Part shown: positions 7,059-15,574 of the stretch, piece by piece | Layout of the letters: every line of letters starts with the position of its first letter | How positions within the stretch are numbered: position 1 is the stretch's first letter | Origin: Mucilaginibacter sp. 44-25 | Lineage (GTDB): Bacteria; Bacteroidota; Bacteroidia; Sphingobacteriales; Sphingobacteriaceae | Direction of reading: 5' to 3' | Assembly (NCBI GenBank): GCA_001898335.1 | Contig: MKTS01000007.1 | Coordinates: 73,311 to 123,943 of the forward strand | Length of the DNA stretch: 50,633 bases | Notes under the pieces: model-generated | The model's database searches: none | Told to the model about the DNA's origin: nothing | What the model saw: only the letters and a program-made list of their open reading frames with translations | Program-made: the position numbers and the translations under genes

Positions 7059-9548
7059 ATGTTAGAGCTTGCCGAAGGAGCTTCAGTTACACGTAAAACG
7101 CTTTTTGTTGAAGTGATATTGCCTTTGGCAATAAGCATCAATTACACTTACCGTGTGCCCTATGGGCTTAATAATTCTATAGCCGTAGGGAAAAGGGTGG
7201 TAGTGCAATTCGGCAAAAGCAAGTTGTATACAGCAATTGTAGCCGCGGTTACTGAACACGCCCCTGATAAGTATGAGGCTAAATACTTGCTCGACATATT
7301 GGATGACAGACCTGTAGTGACTTTAAAGCAATTGGAGTTTTGGCGATGGCTGGCCGAATACTACCTGTGTAACGAGGGTGAGGTAATGAATGCCGCACTG
7401 CCATCGGCCCTTAAGCTGGCCAGTGAAACTAAAGTTATGCTCAACAAAGAGCAGGCATACGATAAGACACAACTTAATGATAAGGAATATCTAATTACTG
7501 AGGCGCTTGATATTCAGCCTGAGTTGACGGTAAGCGATATTGCGAAATTGCTGGGGCAAAAAACGGTAATGCCCATATTGAAATCATTATTTGAGAAAAA
7601 TATCATCCATATATCAGAGGAAGTCGCGGATCGTTATAAACCCCGTAAACGCACCTATATAAAGCTAAATCCTGAATACTACAACCAGGGAAAACTGGAA
7701 GAACTATTCATTATACTCGAAAAAAAGGCGCCTAAGCAGGCCGACGCGGTGCTGGCGTATATGAAGCTATCGCGTCAGCAAAAAAGCGTAACAAAGGCTG
7801 AACTGCTCGAGGCGAGTGGCGCAGGCGACTCGAGTGTTCGTTCGCTGGTAGAAAAGGATGTTTTTCTGATTGAGGAGAAAACAGTTTCGCGCTTGGGTGA
7901 TGATGAGGACGAAGACACCATAAGCAATTTTGTTTTAAGCGATGCCCAGCAAGAGGCACTGGAGAGTATACAACAACAATTTGCGCATAAAGATGTGGTA
8001 TTGCTGCATGGTGTCACATCATCCGGTAAAACGCAGATCTACATAAAGCAAATTGAAGCTGCAATGGCTGCAGGCAGGCCTGTTTTATATTTGTTGCCAG
8101 AGATAGCGCTTACCACGCACATCATAGAACGTTTACGTATCTATTTCGGAAGTTCGATTGGTGTATATCATTCGCGCTTTAATGATAACGAGCGAGTAGA
8201 GGTTTGGCAGAAAGTATTGAACGGCGAGTATAAAGTAGTTCTCGGCGCCCGCTCATCGGTTTTTTTGCCATTTACAGACTTAGGGCTCATCATTGTGGAT
8301 GAAGAGCATGAAACATCTTATAAACAGTTTGACCCGGCCCCCCGCTACAATGCCCGCGACGCGGCTATTTATTTAGCTAACAAATACGGAGGCAAGGTAT
8401 TGTTGGGTTCGGCAACACCATCGTTTGAAAGTTATTACAATGCCAGGGTAGGTAAGTACGGTTTAGTTGAACTTACCGAACGCTATGGCGGTGTGCAGTT
8501 GCCGCTAATACAGGTGGTGAGCATAACAGAAGAGGTTAAGCGTAAAACCATGCAATCGCATTTTAGCAGTGTGCTGGTGCAGGATATTTACCAGGCGCTT
8601 GACCAAAAAGAGCAGGTAATACTTTTCCAAAACAGGCGCGGTTATGCACCGGTACTTATGTGTAAAGTTTGTGCTTATACACCGAAATGTGTTAACTGTG
8701 ATGTAAGCCTTACCTATCATAAGCATTCGCACAAGCTGCATTGCCATTACTGTGGTTATAAGGAGGATCCACCAAATATTTGTCCTGCATGCGGATCAAC
8801 TCACCTGGAATATAAGGGCTTTGGCACAGAAAAGGTGGAGGATGAATTATCAATTTTAATTCCTGAGGCCAGGCTGGCACGGATGGACCTGGATACCACG
8901 CGTTCACGTAATGCATTGCAAAATATACTGAATAACCTGGAGGAGAAGAAGATAGATATATTAGTCGGCACACAAATGGTAGCCAAAGGGCTCGATTTTG
9001 CCGATGTTACAGTGATAGGTATTATTAATGCAGATAGTTTGTTAAAATATCCGGACTACCGGGCAAACGAGCGCAGTTATCAGATGCTGGCACAGGTGAG
9101 CGGGAGAGCAGGCAGGCGGGGGAAACAGGGTAAAGTAGTTATACAAACTTATGACCCTAATCACCGGGTAATTAGGCAGGTGATCAATAATGATTACGGT
9201 GATCTTTATTTCACCGAGATGGAGGAGAGAAAAAGCTTCAAATATCCCCCTTACTATCGTATTATTAACTTGTACATCAAGCATAAAGACCCTGATGTAT
9301 TGTATAACCAGGCCGAATATCTGGCTGCAGAACTTCGTAAACACTTTGGGGAGCGTGTTGTTGGGCCTGAGGCACCGCTAATTAACCGCATTCGTAACTT
9401 TTATATCAAATCGGTCATGCTCAAATTTGAGCGCGATAGTATTTCTATTGTAAAGGCCAAGGCCCTCATAAAAGAGGTGATCACCTTATTTCAAACCACA
9501 AAACTAAGTAAAGGGTGTATTGTACAACCCGATGTTGATCCATATTAA
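7059..9548 (+). CDS. priA: primosomal protein N' (replication restart helicase PriA)
   Basis: Superfamily 2 3'-to-5' DNA helicase that recognises stalled forks and reloads the replicative helicase. The 829-residue protein shows the N-terminal 3' DNA-binding domain (VEVILPLAISINYTYRVP), a winged-helix region, Walker A GVTSSGKT at 318-325, the DEEH box at 414-417, and the zinc-binding insert with eight cysteines at 535, 538, 544, 547, 562, 565, 575 and 578. Motif VI reads QVSGRAGRRGKQG. All catalytic and zinc residues are intact. Length is slightly above the E. coli protein (about 730), as is usual in Bacteroidetes. It follows the DUF423 gene by 7 nt; no PriB or DnaT gene is present. Confidence 0.97.
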   Translation: MLELAEGASVTRKTLFVEVILPLAISINYTYRVPYGLNNSIAVGKRVVVQFGKSKLYTAIVAAVTEHAPDKYEAKYLLDILDDRPVVTLKQLEFWRWLAEYYLCNEGEVMNAALPSALKLASETKVMLNKEQAYDKTQLNDKEYLITEALDIQPELTVSDIAKLLGQKTVMPILKSLFEKNIIHISEEVADRYKPRKRTYIKLNPEYYNQGKLEELFIILEKKAPKQADAVLAYMKLSRQQKSVTKAELLEASGAGDSSVRSLVEKDVFLIEEKTVSRLGDDEDEDTISNFVLSDAQQEALESIQQQFAHKDVVLLHGVTSSGKTQIYIKQIEAAMAAGRPVLYLLPEIALTTHIIERLRIYFGSSIGVYHSRFNDNERVEVWQKVLNGEYKVVLGARSSVFLPFTDLGLIIVDEEHETSYKQFDPAPRYNARDAAIYLANKYGGKVLLGSATPSFESYYNARVGKYGLVELTERYGGVQLPLIQVVSITEEVKRKTMQSHFSSVLVQDIYQALDQKEQVILFQNRRGYAPVLMCKVCAYTPKCVNCDVSLTYHKHSHKLHCHYCGYKEDPPNICPACGSTHLEYKGFGTEKVEDELSILIPEARLARMDLDTTRSRNALQNILNNLEEKKIDILVGTQMVAKGLDFADVTVIGIINADSLLKYPDYRANERSYQMLAQVSGRAGRRGKQGKVVIQTYDPNHRVIRQVINNDYGDLYFTEMEERKSFKYPPYYRIINLYIKHKDPDVLYNQAEYLAAELRKHFGERVVGPEAPLINRIRNFYIKSVMLKFERDSISIVKAKALIKEVITLFQTTKLSKGCIVQPDVDPY

Positions 9549-9693
9549 TTGTATGGTTTATTACATCCTCAAATAGTTGGAAATACTTTGGTGTATGTGT
9601 AAAAATAATCTCTCTTAAAATCAATTGATAAAAGTTTATTTGCTAAGGCGCTCCTTAATAACTGGCCAATTCGTAGTATTTTAGCACTGGATT

Positions 9694-10350
9694 ATGGCGT
9701 ACAAGTTTATTGATAATTACCGCGAGCAAGGGGCCCGTAAGCGATTGGTTGAGCTATTGCGTAAAAAGGGTATCGAGGATGAAAAAGTATTAGCGGCTAT
9801 TGGTAAGGTGCCCCGTCATTATTTTTTCGATGAAACATTTTGGAACCAGGCGTATAAAGATATTGCTTTCCCGATAGGTGAGGGGCAAACCATATCGCAA
9901 CCCTATACCGTGGCTTATCAAACGGAACTATTGCATATAAGCAAGGGTGATAAAGTACTGGAAATAGGCACCGGTTGCGGTTATCAAACCTGTATATTGT
10001 TAGAACTTGGCGCAAAGGTTTTCACCATAGAGCGCCAGGAGAAGCTTTACGAACGCACCATCCAGGTATTACCTTACATAGGCTATAAACCAAAATTCTT
10101 TTTAGGTGATGGCTCAATAGGTATCGCATCAGATGCACCATATGATAAGATTATTGTTACGGCAGGTGCCCCAACCGTACCCGAAATTCTATTGAAACAA
10201 CTCAAAATTGGCGGCATCATTGTGATTCCGGTAGGCGACGAAAAATCACAAAAGATGGTAACGATCCTAAAAACCAGCGACAATGATTATGAACGCCATG
10301 TGTTAGATACTTTCAGGTTTGTGCCGTTGGTGGGTGATAGGGCATGGTAG
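9694..10350 (+). CDS. pcm: protein-L-isoaspartate O-methyltransferase
   Basis: SAM-dependent repair enzyme that methylates abnormal L-isoaspartyl residues in aged proteins so that they can revert to aspartate. The 218-residue product shows the family block GQTISQPY at 64-71 (substrate pocket) and the SAM-binding motif I VLEIGTGCGYQT at 88-99, then DKIIVTAGAP and the GGIIVIPVG strand. The N-terminus has the PCMT helix (MAYKFIDNYREQGARKRLVE), and the length is normal. It is probably transcribed alone: 145 nt separates it from priA and the next gene is convergent. In E. coli pcm neighbours surE and rpoS; that context is absent here. Confidence 0.96.
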   Translation: MAYKFIDNYREQGARKRLVELLRKKGIEDEKVLAAIGKVPRHYFFDETFWNQAYKDIAFPIGEGQTISQPYTVAYQTELLHISKGDKVLEIGTGCGYQTCILLELGAKVFTIERQEKLYERTIQVLPYIGYKPKFFLGDGSIGIASDAPYDKIIVTAGAPTVPEILLKQLKIGGIIVIPVGDEKSQKMVTILKTSDNDYERHVLDTFRFVPLVGDRAW

Positions 10351-10419
10351 CTTCAGTTTGCATTTAGCATTTTATAACCAGCAGTTTTCTCATGCAAACT
10401 GCGGACTTAAAACTGTGAA
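10351..10419. repeat. intergenic palindromic element, AAACTG type
   Basis: Between convergent pcm and smpB, CAGTTTGCAT (10354-10363) pairs with ATGCAAACTG (10392-10401). The right arm is followed by GGACTTAAAACTGTGAACT, a degenerate direct repeat of the AAACTGCGGACT word. It probably acts as a shared 3'-end hairpin; this is an inference from position and fold. Confidence 0.55.
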
Positions 10420-10869
10420 CTACCGCTTCATCGCTCTATCCATTTCCAGTTTTGTATCGCGCTCTTTCAGGGTTTCGCGTTTGTCGTAGGTCTTTTTACC
10501 CTGTGCAAGGCCTATCTCCAGTTTGGCAAACCCGCGTTCGCTGATGAATAAAGCCAAGGGGACAATGGTTAAGCCCCTTTCTTCACCGCGGGTTTGAAGT
10601 TTTTTCAATTCTTTCTTGTGCAGTAGAAGCACACGGTCGCGCTTCGCCTCGTGGTTGTAGAATGATCCGTAAGAATATTCAGAGATATGCAGGTTACGAA
10701 CATATAGCTGGCCATCTATAAAGGTGCAGAAAGCATCGTTAATGTTTGCCTTGCCGTTACGAATAGATTTGATCTCGGTACCCAAAAGCTGTATGCCTGC
10801 CACATACTTATCCAGTATGCTGTACTCAAAGTAGGCTTTTTTATTCTTGATATATACGTTCTGCTCCAT
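10420..10869 (-). CDS. smpB: SsrA-binding protein SmpB
   Basis: Binds tmRNA and delivers it to stalled ribosomes for trans-translation. From the ATG at 10869 the product has 149 residues: [35 protein letters not shown] contains the conserved GI-L-GTE-KS-R core (about 30-44), followed by [21 protein letters not shown] and KLLHKKEL-type strands, and the basic C-terminal tail that enters the decoding centre ([15 protein letters not shown]). The start at 10869 (MEQN) is preferred to 10890. The tmRNA gene ssrA was not seen in the window. Confidence 0.97.
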   Translation of the reverse strand: MEQNVYIKNKKAYFEYSILDKYVAGIQLLGTEIKSIRNGKANINDAFCTFIDGQLYVRNLHISEYSYGSFYNHEAKRDRVLLLHKKELKKLQTRGEERGLTIVPLALFISERGFAKLEIGLAQGKKTYDKRETLKERDTKLEMDRAMKR

Positions 10870-10883
10870 CTTAAACTTTTGGG

Positions 10884-11013
10884 ATTGCAAATATGCAATT
10901 ATTTAAGTGAATCAAGATCAAAGGGAATCACGAATCAAGACAACCAACAGCCATCCAATTGTTTTTCGGCTCGCAATTTTCATTTCTTGACTCCTGATTC
11001 TTTAAGTCCTGCC
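10884..11013. repeat. intergenic palindromic element, GAATCAAGA type
   Basis: Between mntH and smpB (both minus) the plus strand reads GAATCAAGATCAAAGGGAAT then CACGAATCAAGAC (about 10909-10941), and further on the inverse words TCTTGACTCCTGATTCTTTAAGTC (about 10986-11009). The two halves can pair imperfectly. The same vocabulary is used at 32921-33004. It lies downstream of mntH, where a terminator would sit. A small palindrome, ATTGCAAATATGCAAT, at 10884-10899 lies upstream of smpB. Confidence 0.5.
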
Positions 11014-12900
11014 TCACTTCTTTTGCGGTTTAACAACCAGTACCGGTATGTTAACCTTATGTCTTACTGCATCAACCGTTGTGCCAAATATCAGATCTTT
11101 TAAAACCTTATGCCCGTGCGAACCCATTACCAGGAAGTCTATTTGTATTTCTTTGGTGATCTGCGAGATTGCGCCGGCTGCCCCGCCAAATCCAATTTTT
11201 GCCTCAGCCTTATAACCCAATTCGGTGAGTGTTTTTACATACTTATCCAGGTTATCTACGTCGCTTTGGGTTTCGCTATCCATTACCTGTTTTCCGTAAT
11301 AACGGGCTCCGGCTGTTTCTACTATGTGTATAAGACTATAATGAGCCCGCTTGCCGCCCTGCATCAATGCATGCCTTATCGTATCCTGATCATTTCTTGA
11401 AAAATCAATAGTGATGCCGATCTGCTTATAATGCACCGCCTCCAGGTTATCCAACGTTGATGCCAAACCGTGTGGTACCCGCACCGGTTGGTTAGCATGT
11501 TTGTATAGTAGCGGCCTCAGGAAAACGTACAGCATGAGTACACCAATACCTACAGCGATGGGACTGATCACAAAATGAACAAGGTTTGCAGCGCCTGGCC
11601 CTTCCGAAGCCCAGGTATCTATTTCCTGTATCACCAAACGCACGTTGAGCCCAACAATAACTACCGCGAAGAACCAGGCCGCAATTTTCATGGGCATGCT
11701 GTTAGCAAACTCACCCATACGCTTCTTGTCTGATGTAAAGTGTATCAGTGGTATCACCGCGAAGCCTAATTGCAAGCTCAATACTACCTGGCTTAATATC
11801 AACAGTTTGCCTAATCCTTCATCGCCTGCATGTAAAATGGTAAAGAAAGCCGGTATAATAGCCAGCAGCCTGGTAAGCAAACGGCGTAGCCATGGTGCAA
11901 TACGCAGGTTAAGGTGCCCTTCCATGATGATCTGCCCGGCCAAAGTACCAGTTACCGTTGAGCTTTGCCCGGCGGCAATCAAGGCAATGGCAAATAACGC
12001 AGGAGCCAATTTTCCGAAAATGTTAGTGAGCAATTTATGTGCATCTTGTATTTCGGCAACTTCATGGAACCCGCGATAGTAAAAGGCAGCTGCAGCTAAT
12101 ATTAGGATCGCTGCATTCACAAAGAAAGCCAGGTTCAAGGCAATAGTGGTATCCCAAAAGTTATAGGTGATGGCTTTTTTAATACCATCGGCCGAGCGGT
12201 CTATCTTGCGGGTTTGCACCAATGAAGAATGCAGGTATAAATTATGCGGCATTACCGTGGCGCCGATGATACCAATAGCAATGTACAGTGCCTGACTGTT
12301 CAATTGTGTTGGGATAAAACCTTTGGCAACATCCATCATATGAGGTTTAACAATAAACATCTGCGCCAGAAATGCCACGCCTACAATGAATATCAATGAG
12401 ATGATAAAGCCCTCCAACTTGCGCATGCCTTTATTGAGTAGTAGTAAAAGGAGCAAAGTATCAAGCAAGGTGATAGATACCCCCCAGATCAGCGGCAGGC
12501 CGAATAATAAATTTAGCCCTATGGCCATACCAATGATCTCGGCCAGGTCGCAAGCTACAATGGCTATTTGCGCCATTACGTAAAGGCAGAAATTCACAAA
12601 TGGCGGATAGGTGTGTTTTGATGCCTGCGCCAGATCTAAGCCGCGAACGATACCCAACCTAACGCAAAGGTTCTGCAGTAACAATGCAATAAGGTTAGAT
12701 AACAGCAGTACCCATATTAATTTATAACCAAACTGGCTGCCGGCGGCAAGGTCAGTAGCCCAATTGCCCGGGTCCATATAACCCACGCTAACCAGGTAAG
12801 CCGGACCGAGGAATGATAACACTTTTCGCCAGCCGGTTTTATTTTCTGTAGTAACGGTGTTGTGTACGTTGCCTAATGAATGCGAGTCGTGCTGCGTCAT
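11014..12900 (-). CDS. NRAMP-family divalent metal transporter fused to a universal stress protein domain
   Basis: Proton-coupled Mn2+/Fe2+ importer of the inner membrane (MntH type) with an extra cytoplasmic domain. Residues 1-470 form the NRAMP core of about 11 TM helices; the metal-site motifs are intact: DPGN at 43-46 in TM1 and MPH at 217-219 in TM6. A linker leads to a Usp domain at about 486-628 with the full nucleotide-binding motif G-2X-G-9X-G-T at 593-607 (GSHGHKVLKDLIFGTT). A plain MntH is about 410-450 residues. The start overlaps the mntR stop by 4 nt (ATGA), so metal-dependent control by MntR is likely. What nucleotide the Usp domain binds and whether it gates transport are unknown. 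Confidence 0.92.
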   Translation of the reverse strand: MTQHDSHSLGNVHNTVTTENKTGWRKVLSFLGPAYLVSVGYMDPGNWATDLAAGSQFGYKLIWVLLLSNLIALLLQNLCVRLGIVRGLDLAQASKHTYPPFVNFCLYVMAQIAIVACDLAEIIGMAIGLNLLFGLPLIWGVSITLLDTLLLLLLLNKGMRKLEGFIISLIFIVGVAFLAQMFIVKPHMMDVAKGFIPTQLNSQALYIAIGIIGATVMPHNLYLHSSLVQTRKIDRSADGIKKAITYNFWDTTIALNLAFFVNAAILILAAAAFYYRGFHEVAEIQDAHKLLTNIFGKLAPALFAIALIAAGQSSTVTGTLAGQIIMEGHLNLRIAPWLRRLLTRLLAIIPAFFTILHAGDEGLGKLLILSQVVLSLQLGFAVIPLIHFTSDKKRMGEFANSMPMKIAAWFFAVVIVGLNVRLVIQEIDTWASEGPGAANLVHFVISPIAVGIGVLMLYVFLRPLLYKHANQPVRVPHGLASTLDNLEAVHYKQIGITIDFSRNDQDTIRHALMQGGKRAHYSLIHIVETAGARYYGKQVMDSETQSDVDNLDKYVKTLTELGYKAEAKIGFGGAAGAISQITKEIQIDFLVMGSHGHKVLKDLIFGTTVDAVRHKVNIPVLVVKPQKK

Positions 12901-13547
12901 ATTGCTATTAAAATATTGTTGGCCACTTCGCGGCTTATTTGTAATTGTTTATTATCCATTTCCAGTATTACGGTGTTATCATAACCGATGATCTCTTTTA
13001 TCGTCACCCGCTTGCCTATTGTAAGCTTTTGCTGCTCCAGATACTGTAAGAACGAAGTAGTGTGGTCGCCTACGCCGGATATAACCCCCGAAGTATTGGC
13101 CTTAACTATTGAAATCGGCTTTAAGGCTGATGCTTTTATATTGCCATCACAATCCGGTATAGGGTCGCCATGCGGGTCGCGGGTAGGGTACCCCATAAAG
13201 GCATCGAGGCGGTTTATTAATTCAGTTGATGATATGTGCTCCATTTCTTCGGCCATCTCGTGTACCTCATGCCATTTAAAATGAAGCTTTTCAACCAAGA
13301 AATGTTCCCATAGTCTGTGCCTTCTCACAATATTCAATGCCACCTTTTCGCCGGTTTTAGTTAAGCTTACACCCTGATATCGGGCATAATTAACCAATGC
13401 TTTATCAGCCAGCTTACGCACCATATCCGTAACAGACGACGCTTTAGTAGCCAGTTCTGCAGCTATTTGGTTAGTACTTACATTCCTTGCAGTAAGAGAT
13501 AACTTGTATATGGCTTTTAAATAGTTTTCCTCAGCTAAAGTATTCAT
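12897..13547 (-). CDS. mntR: DtxR/MntR-family metal-dependent transcriptional regulator
   Basis: Metalloregulator of 216 residues. An N-terminal winged helix (EENYLKAIYKLSLTARNVSTNQIAAELATKASSVTDMVRKL) is followed by the metal-binding/dimerisation helices HRLWEHFLVEKLHFKWHEVH-EMAEEMEH with the usual His and Glu ligands, then DPHGDPIPD, and a C-terminal FeoA/SH3-like domain (about 145-216). The presence of that third domain puts it closer to DtxR/IdeR-type length than to the short Bacillus MntR, so the metal could be Mn2+ or Fe2+. It is translationally coupled to the NRAMP gene. A DtxR-like palindrome at 13570-13583 upstream suggests autoregulation. Confidence 0.88.
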   Translation of the reverse strand: MNTLAEENYLKAIYKLSLTARNVSTNQIAAELATKASSVTDMVRKLADKALVNYARYQGVSLTKTGEKVALNIVRRHRLWEHFLVEKLHFKWHEVHEMAEEMEHISSTELINRLDAFMGYPTRDPHGDPIPDCDGNIKASALKPISIVKANTSGVISGVGDHTTSFLQYLEQQKLTIGKRVTIKEIIGYDNTVILEMDNKQLQISREVANNILIAI

Positions 13548-13569
13548 TTAAGTAAAGCTAATTATTTTT

Positions 13570-13583
13570 TTAGACTTGCCTAA
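13570..13583. promoter_or_regulatory. candidate DtxR/MntR operator upstream of mntR
   Basis: TTAGACTTGCCTAA is an imperfect 14-bp palindrome (five of seven base pairs symmetric) that resembles the DtxR/IdeR core TTAGGnnnnCCTAA. It lies 22 nt upstream of the mntR start, in the position for an autoregulatory operator controlling mntR-mntH. Assignment is by similarity to the known consensus. Confidence 0.5.
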
Positions 13584-13612
13584 AATTATAAACACGTATT
13601 TGAATTATTTTG

Positions 13613-13668
13613 TTGTGAGATATTTAATAAAAATTATATTTTGTGAGATAGAGAATAGTATATATTTG
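13613..13668 (+). promoter_or_regulatory. lrp promoter with a repeated 10-mer
   Basis: TATATTTG at 13661-13668 is a perfect -7 box with TTTG at 13640-13643 (17-nt spacing). It ends 8 nt before the lrp ATG, so the leader would be only a few nucleotides. The 10-mer TTGTGAGATA occurs at 13613-13622 and again at 13641-13650, 28 bp apart (centre to centre), one copy overlapping the promoter; these may be Lrp autoregulatory sites. Confidence 0.5.
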
Positions 13669-13676
13669 CATTTACC

Positions 13677-14147
13677 ATGGCGTCAGAATTAGATAAAATA
13701 GACCTACAGATACTCAAGATATTACAGGAAAACGGCCGCATAACTAATTTGCAGTTGTCTAATGAAATTGGGTTATCACCAGCCCCAACTCTTGAACGGG
13801 TTAGGAAACTGGAAAATGCACAGTACATTAAAAGTTACCATGCATTGGTAGATGAAGAAAAACTCGGCCTTGGTATCAAAACATTTATACAGATATCGCT
13901 GGATTTTCACCAAAAAAATACTATACAAACTTTCTTAGATGAGATAAAAATCATCAAAGAGGTTACCGAATGCCACCACGTGACCGGCCAGTGTGATTTC
14001 CTGCTGAAGGTTTATGTACGTGACATTAAATCATACGAACAATTGATCATGGAAAAGATCAGCCGTATATCGGTTGTTAAAACCTTCCAAACCATGATGA
14101 TCATGAGCACCAGCAAAAAAGAACCCATAGTTCCGTTGGAATATTGA
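13677..14147 (+). CDS. Lrp/AsnC-family transcriptional regulator
   Basis: Feast/famine regulator of 156 residues with an N-terminal HTH (LDKIDLQILKILQENGRITNLQLSNEIGLSPAPTLERVRKLE, about residues 4-46) and a C-terminal RAM ligand-binding domain containing VTECHHVTGQCDFLLKVYVRD (about 98-118), where family members bind amino acids and form octamers. Length is normal. It is divergent from mntR and convergent with ung, and no amino-acid metabolism gene is adjacent, so the regulon cannot be guessed. The repeated TTGTGAGATA words at its promoter suggest autoregulation. Effector unknown. Confidence 0.9.
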   Translation: MASELDKIDLQILKILQENGRITNLQLSNEIGLSPAPTLERVRKLENAQYIKSYHALVDEEKLGLGIKTFIQISLDFHQKNTIQTFLDEIKIIKEVTECHHVTGQCDFLLKVYVRDIKSYEQLIMEKISRISVVKTFQTMMIMSTSKKEPIVPLEY

Positions 14148-14248
14148 TCTTAGATGTGCAGATATGCAAATTACAGATGTGCAGATGAGTTTAAATCATC
14201 TGCATTTTTTGTTTAAGGCAATCTGCACATCTGAAATCTGCGCATCTA
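14148..14248. repeat. intergenic palindromic element, AGATGTGCAGAT type
   Basis: Between convergent lrp and ung the 12-mer AGATGTGCAGAT occurs at 14152-14163 and 14175-14186; its exact inverse ATCTGCACATCT is at 14221-14232 and a one-base variant ATCTGCGCATCT at 14236-14247. A further short hairpin (GCAGATGA / TCATCTGC) forms around 14181-14203. The whole gap is therefore a two-copy by two-copy fold-back. The same words recur at 23066-23124. Probably a bidirectional 3'-end structure. Confidence 0.7.
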
Positions 14249-14929
14249 CTATATCTGCCAATCAATAGGTTTCTTCCCCTGCTTTTCTAAAAAGTCATTC
14301 GCTTTTGAGAATGGTTTAGAACCAAAGAACCCGCCATGGCTTACTGCCAATGGCGATGGGTGTGTTGATTTAATAATGAGGTGATGGTTGTTAGGGTTGA
14401 TAAGGGCTGCTTTCGATTGCGCATATGCGCCCCACAAGATGAATACGATGCCTTGCTTCTCGTCCGCCAGTGTTTTGATGGCAGCATCGGTAAATTTCTC
14501 CCAACCTTTTTTCTGGTGCGAACCTGCCGTTGCCGCACGCACGGTTAAGGTAGCATTCAATAACAGCACGCCTTGTTGCGCCCATTTCGTTAAGTCGCCG
14601 GTGTTGGGTATTACAAATCCGGGGATATCGGTAGACAGCTCTTTGTAGATGTTCTTTAATGACGGTGGCACGGCTACACCCTTTTGCACCGAAAAGGATA
14701 GGCCATGTGCCTGGTTTGGCCCGTGATAAGGATCCTGCCCTAAGATCACCACCTTAACATCGTCAAATGGCGTTATATTAAAAGCATTGAAAATATCAGC
14801 ATTGCGCGGATAAATGATGTAGCCAGCTTCCTTTTCTTCCTTTAAAAAAGTTTTCAGTTGCTGCATGTATGGTTTATCAAATTCTGCACTTAAATGCTGC
14901 TTCCACGAAGCGTCTAACTCTCCTGCCAT
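14249..14929 (-). CDS. ung: uracil-DNA glycosylase, family 1
   Basis: Excises uracil from DNA to start base-excision repair. The 226-residue product has the family 1 water-activating motif GQDPYHG at 64-70 (catalytic Asp 66), the uracil-recognition segment LLLNATLTV at 122-130 and the DNA-intercalation loop HPSPLA at 190-195, followed by FFGSKPFSKANDFL. All active-site residues are intact and the length is typical. It is transcribed alone, convergent with lrp and divergent from the TPR-like gene. Confidence 0.97.
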   Translation of the reverse strand: MAGELDASWKQHLSAEFDKPYMQQLKTFLKEEKEAGYIIYPRNADIFNAFNITPFDDVKVVILGQDPYHGPNQAHGLSFSVQKGVAVPPSLKNIYKELSTDIPGFVIPNTGDLTKWAQQGVLLLNATLTVRAATAGSHQKKGWEKFTDAAIKTLADEKQGIVFILWGAYAQSKAALINPNNHHLIIKSTHPSPLAVSHGGFFGSKPFSKANDFLEKQGKKPIDWQI

Positions 14930-15003
14930 AAATATTAAATACTGATGTTTATTTAGCGTACAAATAACGATATTTGCGCACTGTTTTTATAGTAATACAA
15001 ATT

Positions 15004-15555
15004 ATGTCGAATATAGTTAGGTTAGTTATTGCCTGTGTTATAATGGGTGCCGGTGTAACGCTTTGTGCCTTTGGTTTTTGGGGATGGGGAATAACCGTTT
15101 TTTTATTAGGTGGCATTACACTGCTTACGTTTTTCTTTAATGAAAATATGATTATAGCGCAGTTTTATCTGCGTAAAGAGAATACAATTAAAGCCGAAGA
15201 ATTTTTAAACCGTATAAAAAACTACGAGAAAGAATTGAACAAGAACCAATGGGGGTATTACAATATGCTTATTGGTTTGATAGAATCGCGTACCGCGCCG
15301 TTAAAGGCCGAAAAGTACTTCAAGAAAGCGCTACAGTTGGGTATGAGCATGTCTCATAATAATGCATTGGCAAAATTGAGCCTGGCGGGTATATCAATGG
15401 CTAAGCGCAACAAGCGTGAGGCGGAAATGTACATGAAAGAAGCCGCAAAAGATGACAAAAACAAACTGCTTGCCGATCAAATAAAAATGATGAAGGCACA
15501 AATGGCGCAAATGGATAAGCAACAGGTTGTGCGCAACTACCGCCCGAAATTCTAA
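15004..15555 (+). CDS. TPR-like small membrane protein of unknown function
   Basis: Not recognised as a named family. From the ATG at 15004 the product has 183 residues. Two TM helices (about 4-25 and 28-48, split by GFWGWG) are followed by a cytoplasmic or periplasmic helical region with paired helices resembling one to three TPR-like units (KAEEFLNRIKNYEKELNKNQWGYYN, then KAEKYFKKALQLGMSMSHNNALAKLSLA, then KREAEMYMKEAAKDDKNKLLADQIKMMKAQMAQ). The basic, glutamine/methionine-rich end may be a coiled coil. Such proteins often act as scaffolds, but no partner is visible. The start at 14974 would put ten extra residues before the first helix and seems less likely. Confidence 0.65.
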   Translation: MSNIVRLVIACVIMGAGVTLCAFGFWGWGITVFLLGGITLLTFFFNENMIIAQFYLRKENTIKAEEFLNRIKNYEKELNKNQWGYYNMLIGLIESRTAPLKAEKYFKKALQLGMSMSHNNALAKLSLAGISMAKRNKREAEMYMKEAAKDDKNKLLADQIKMMKAQMAQMDKQQVVRNYRPKF

Positions 15556-15574
15556 GAAAGAAAAAATATCAGAA

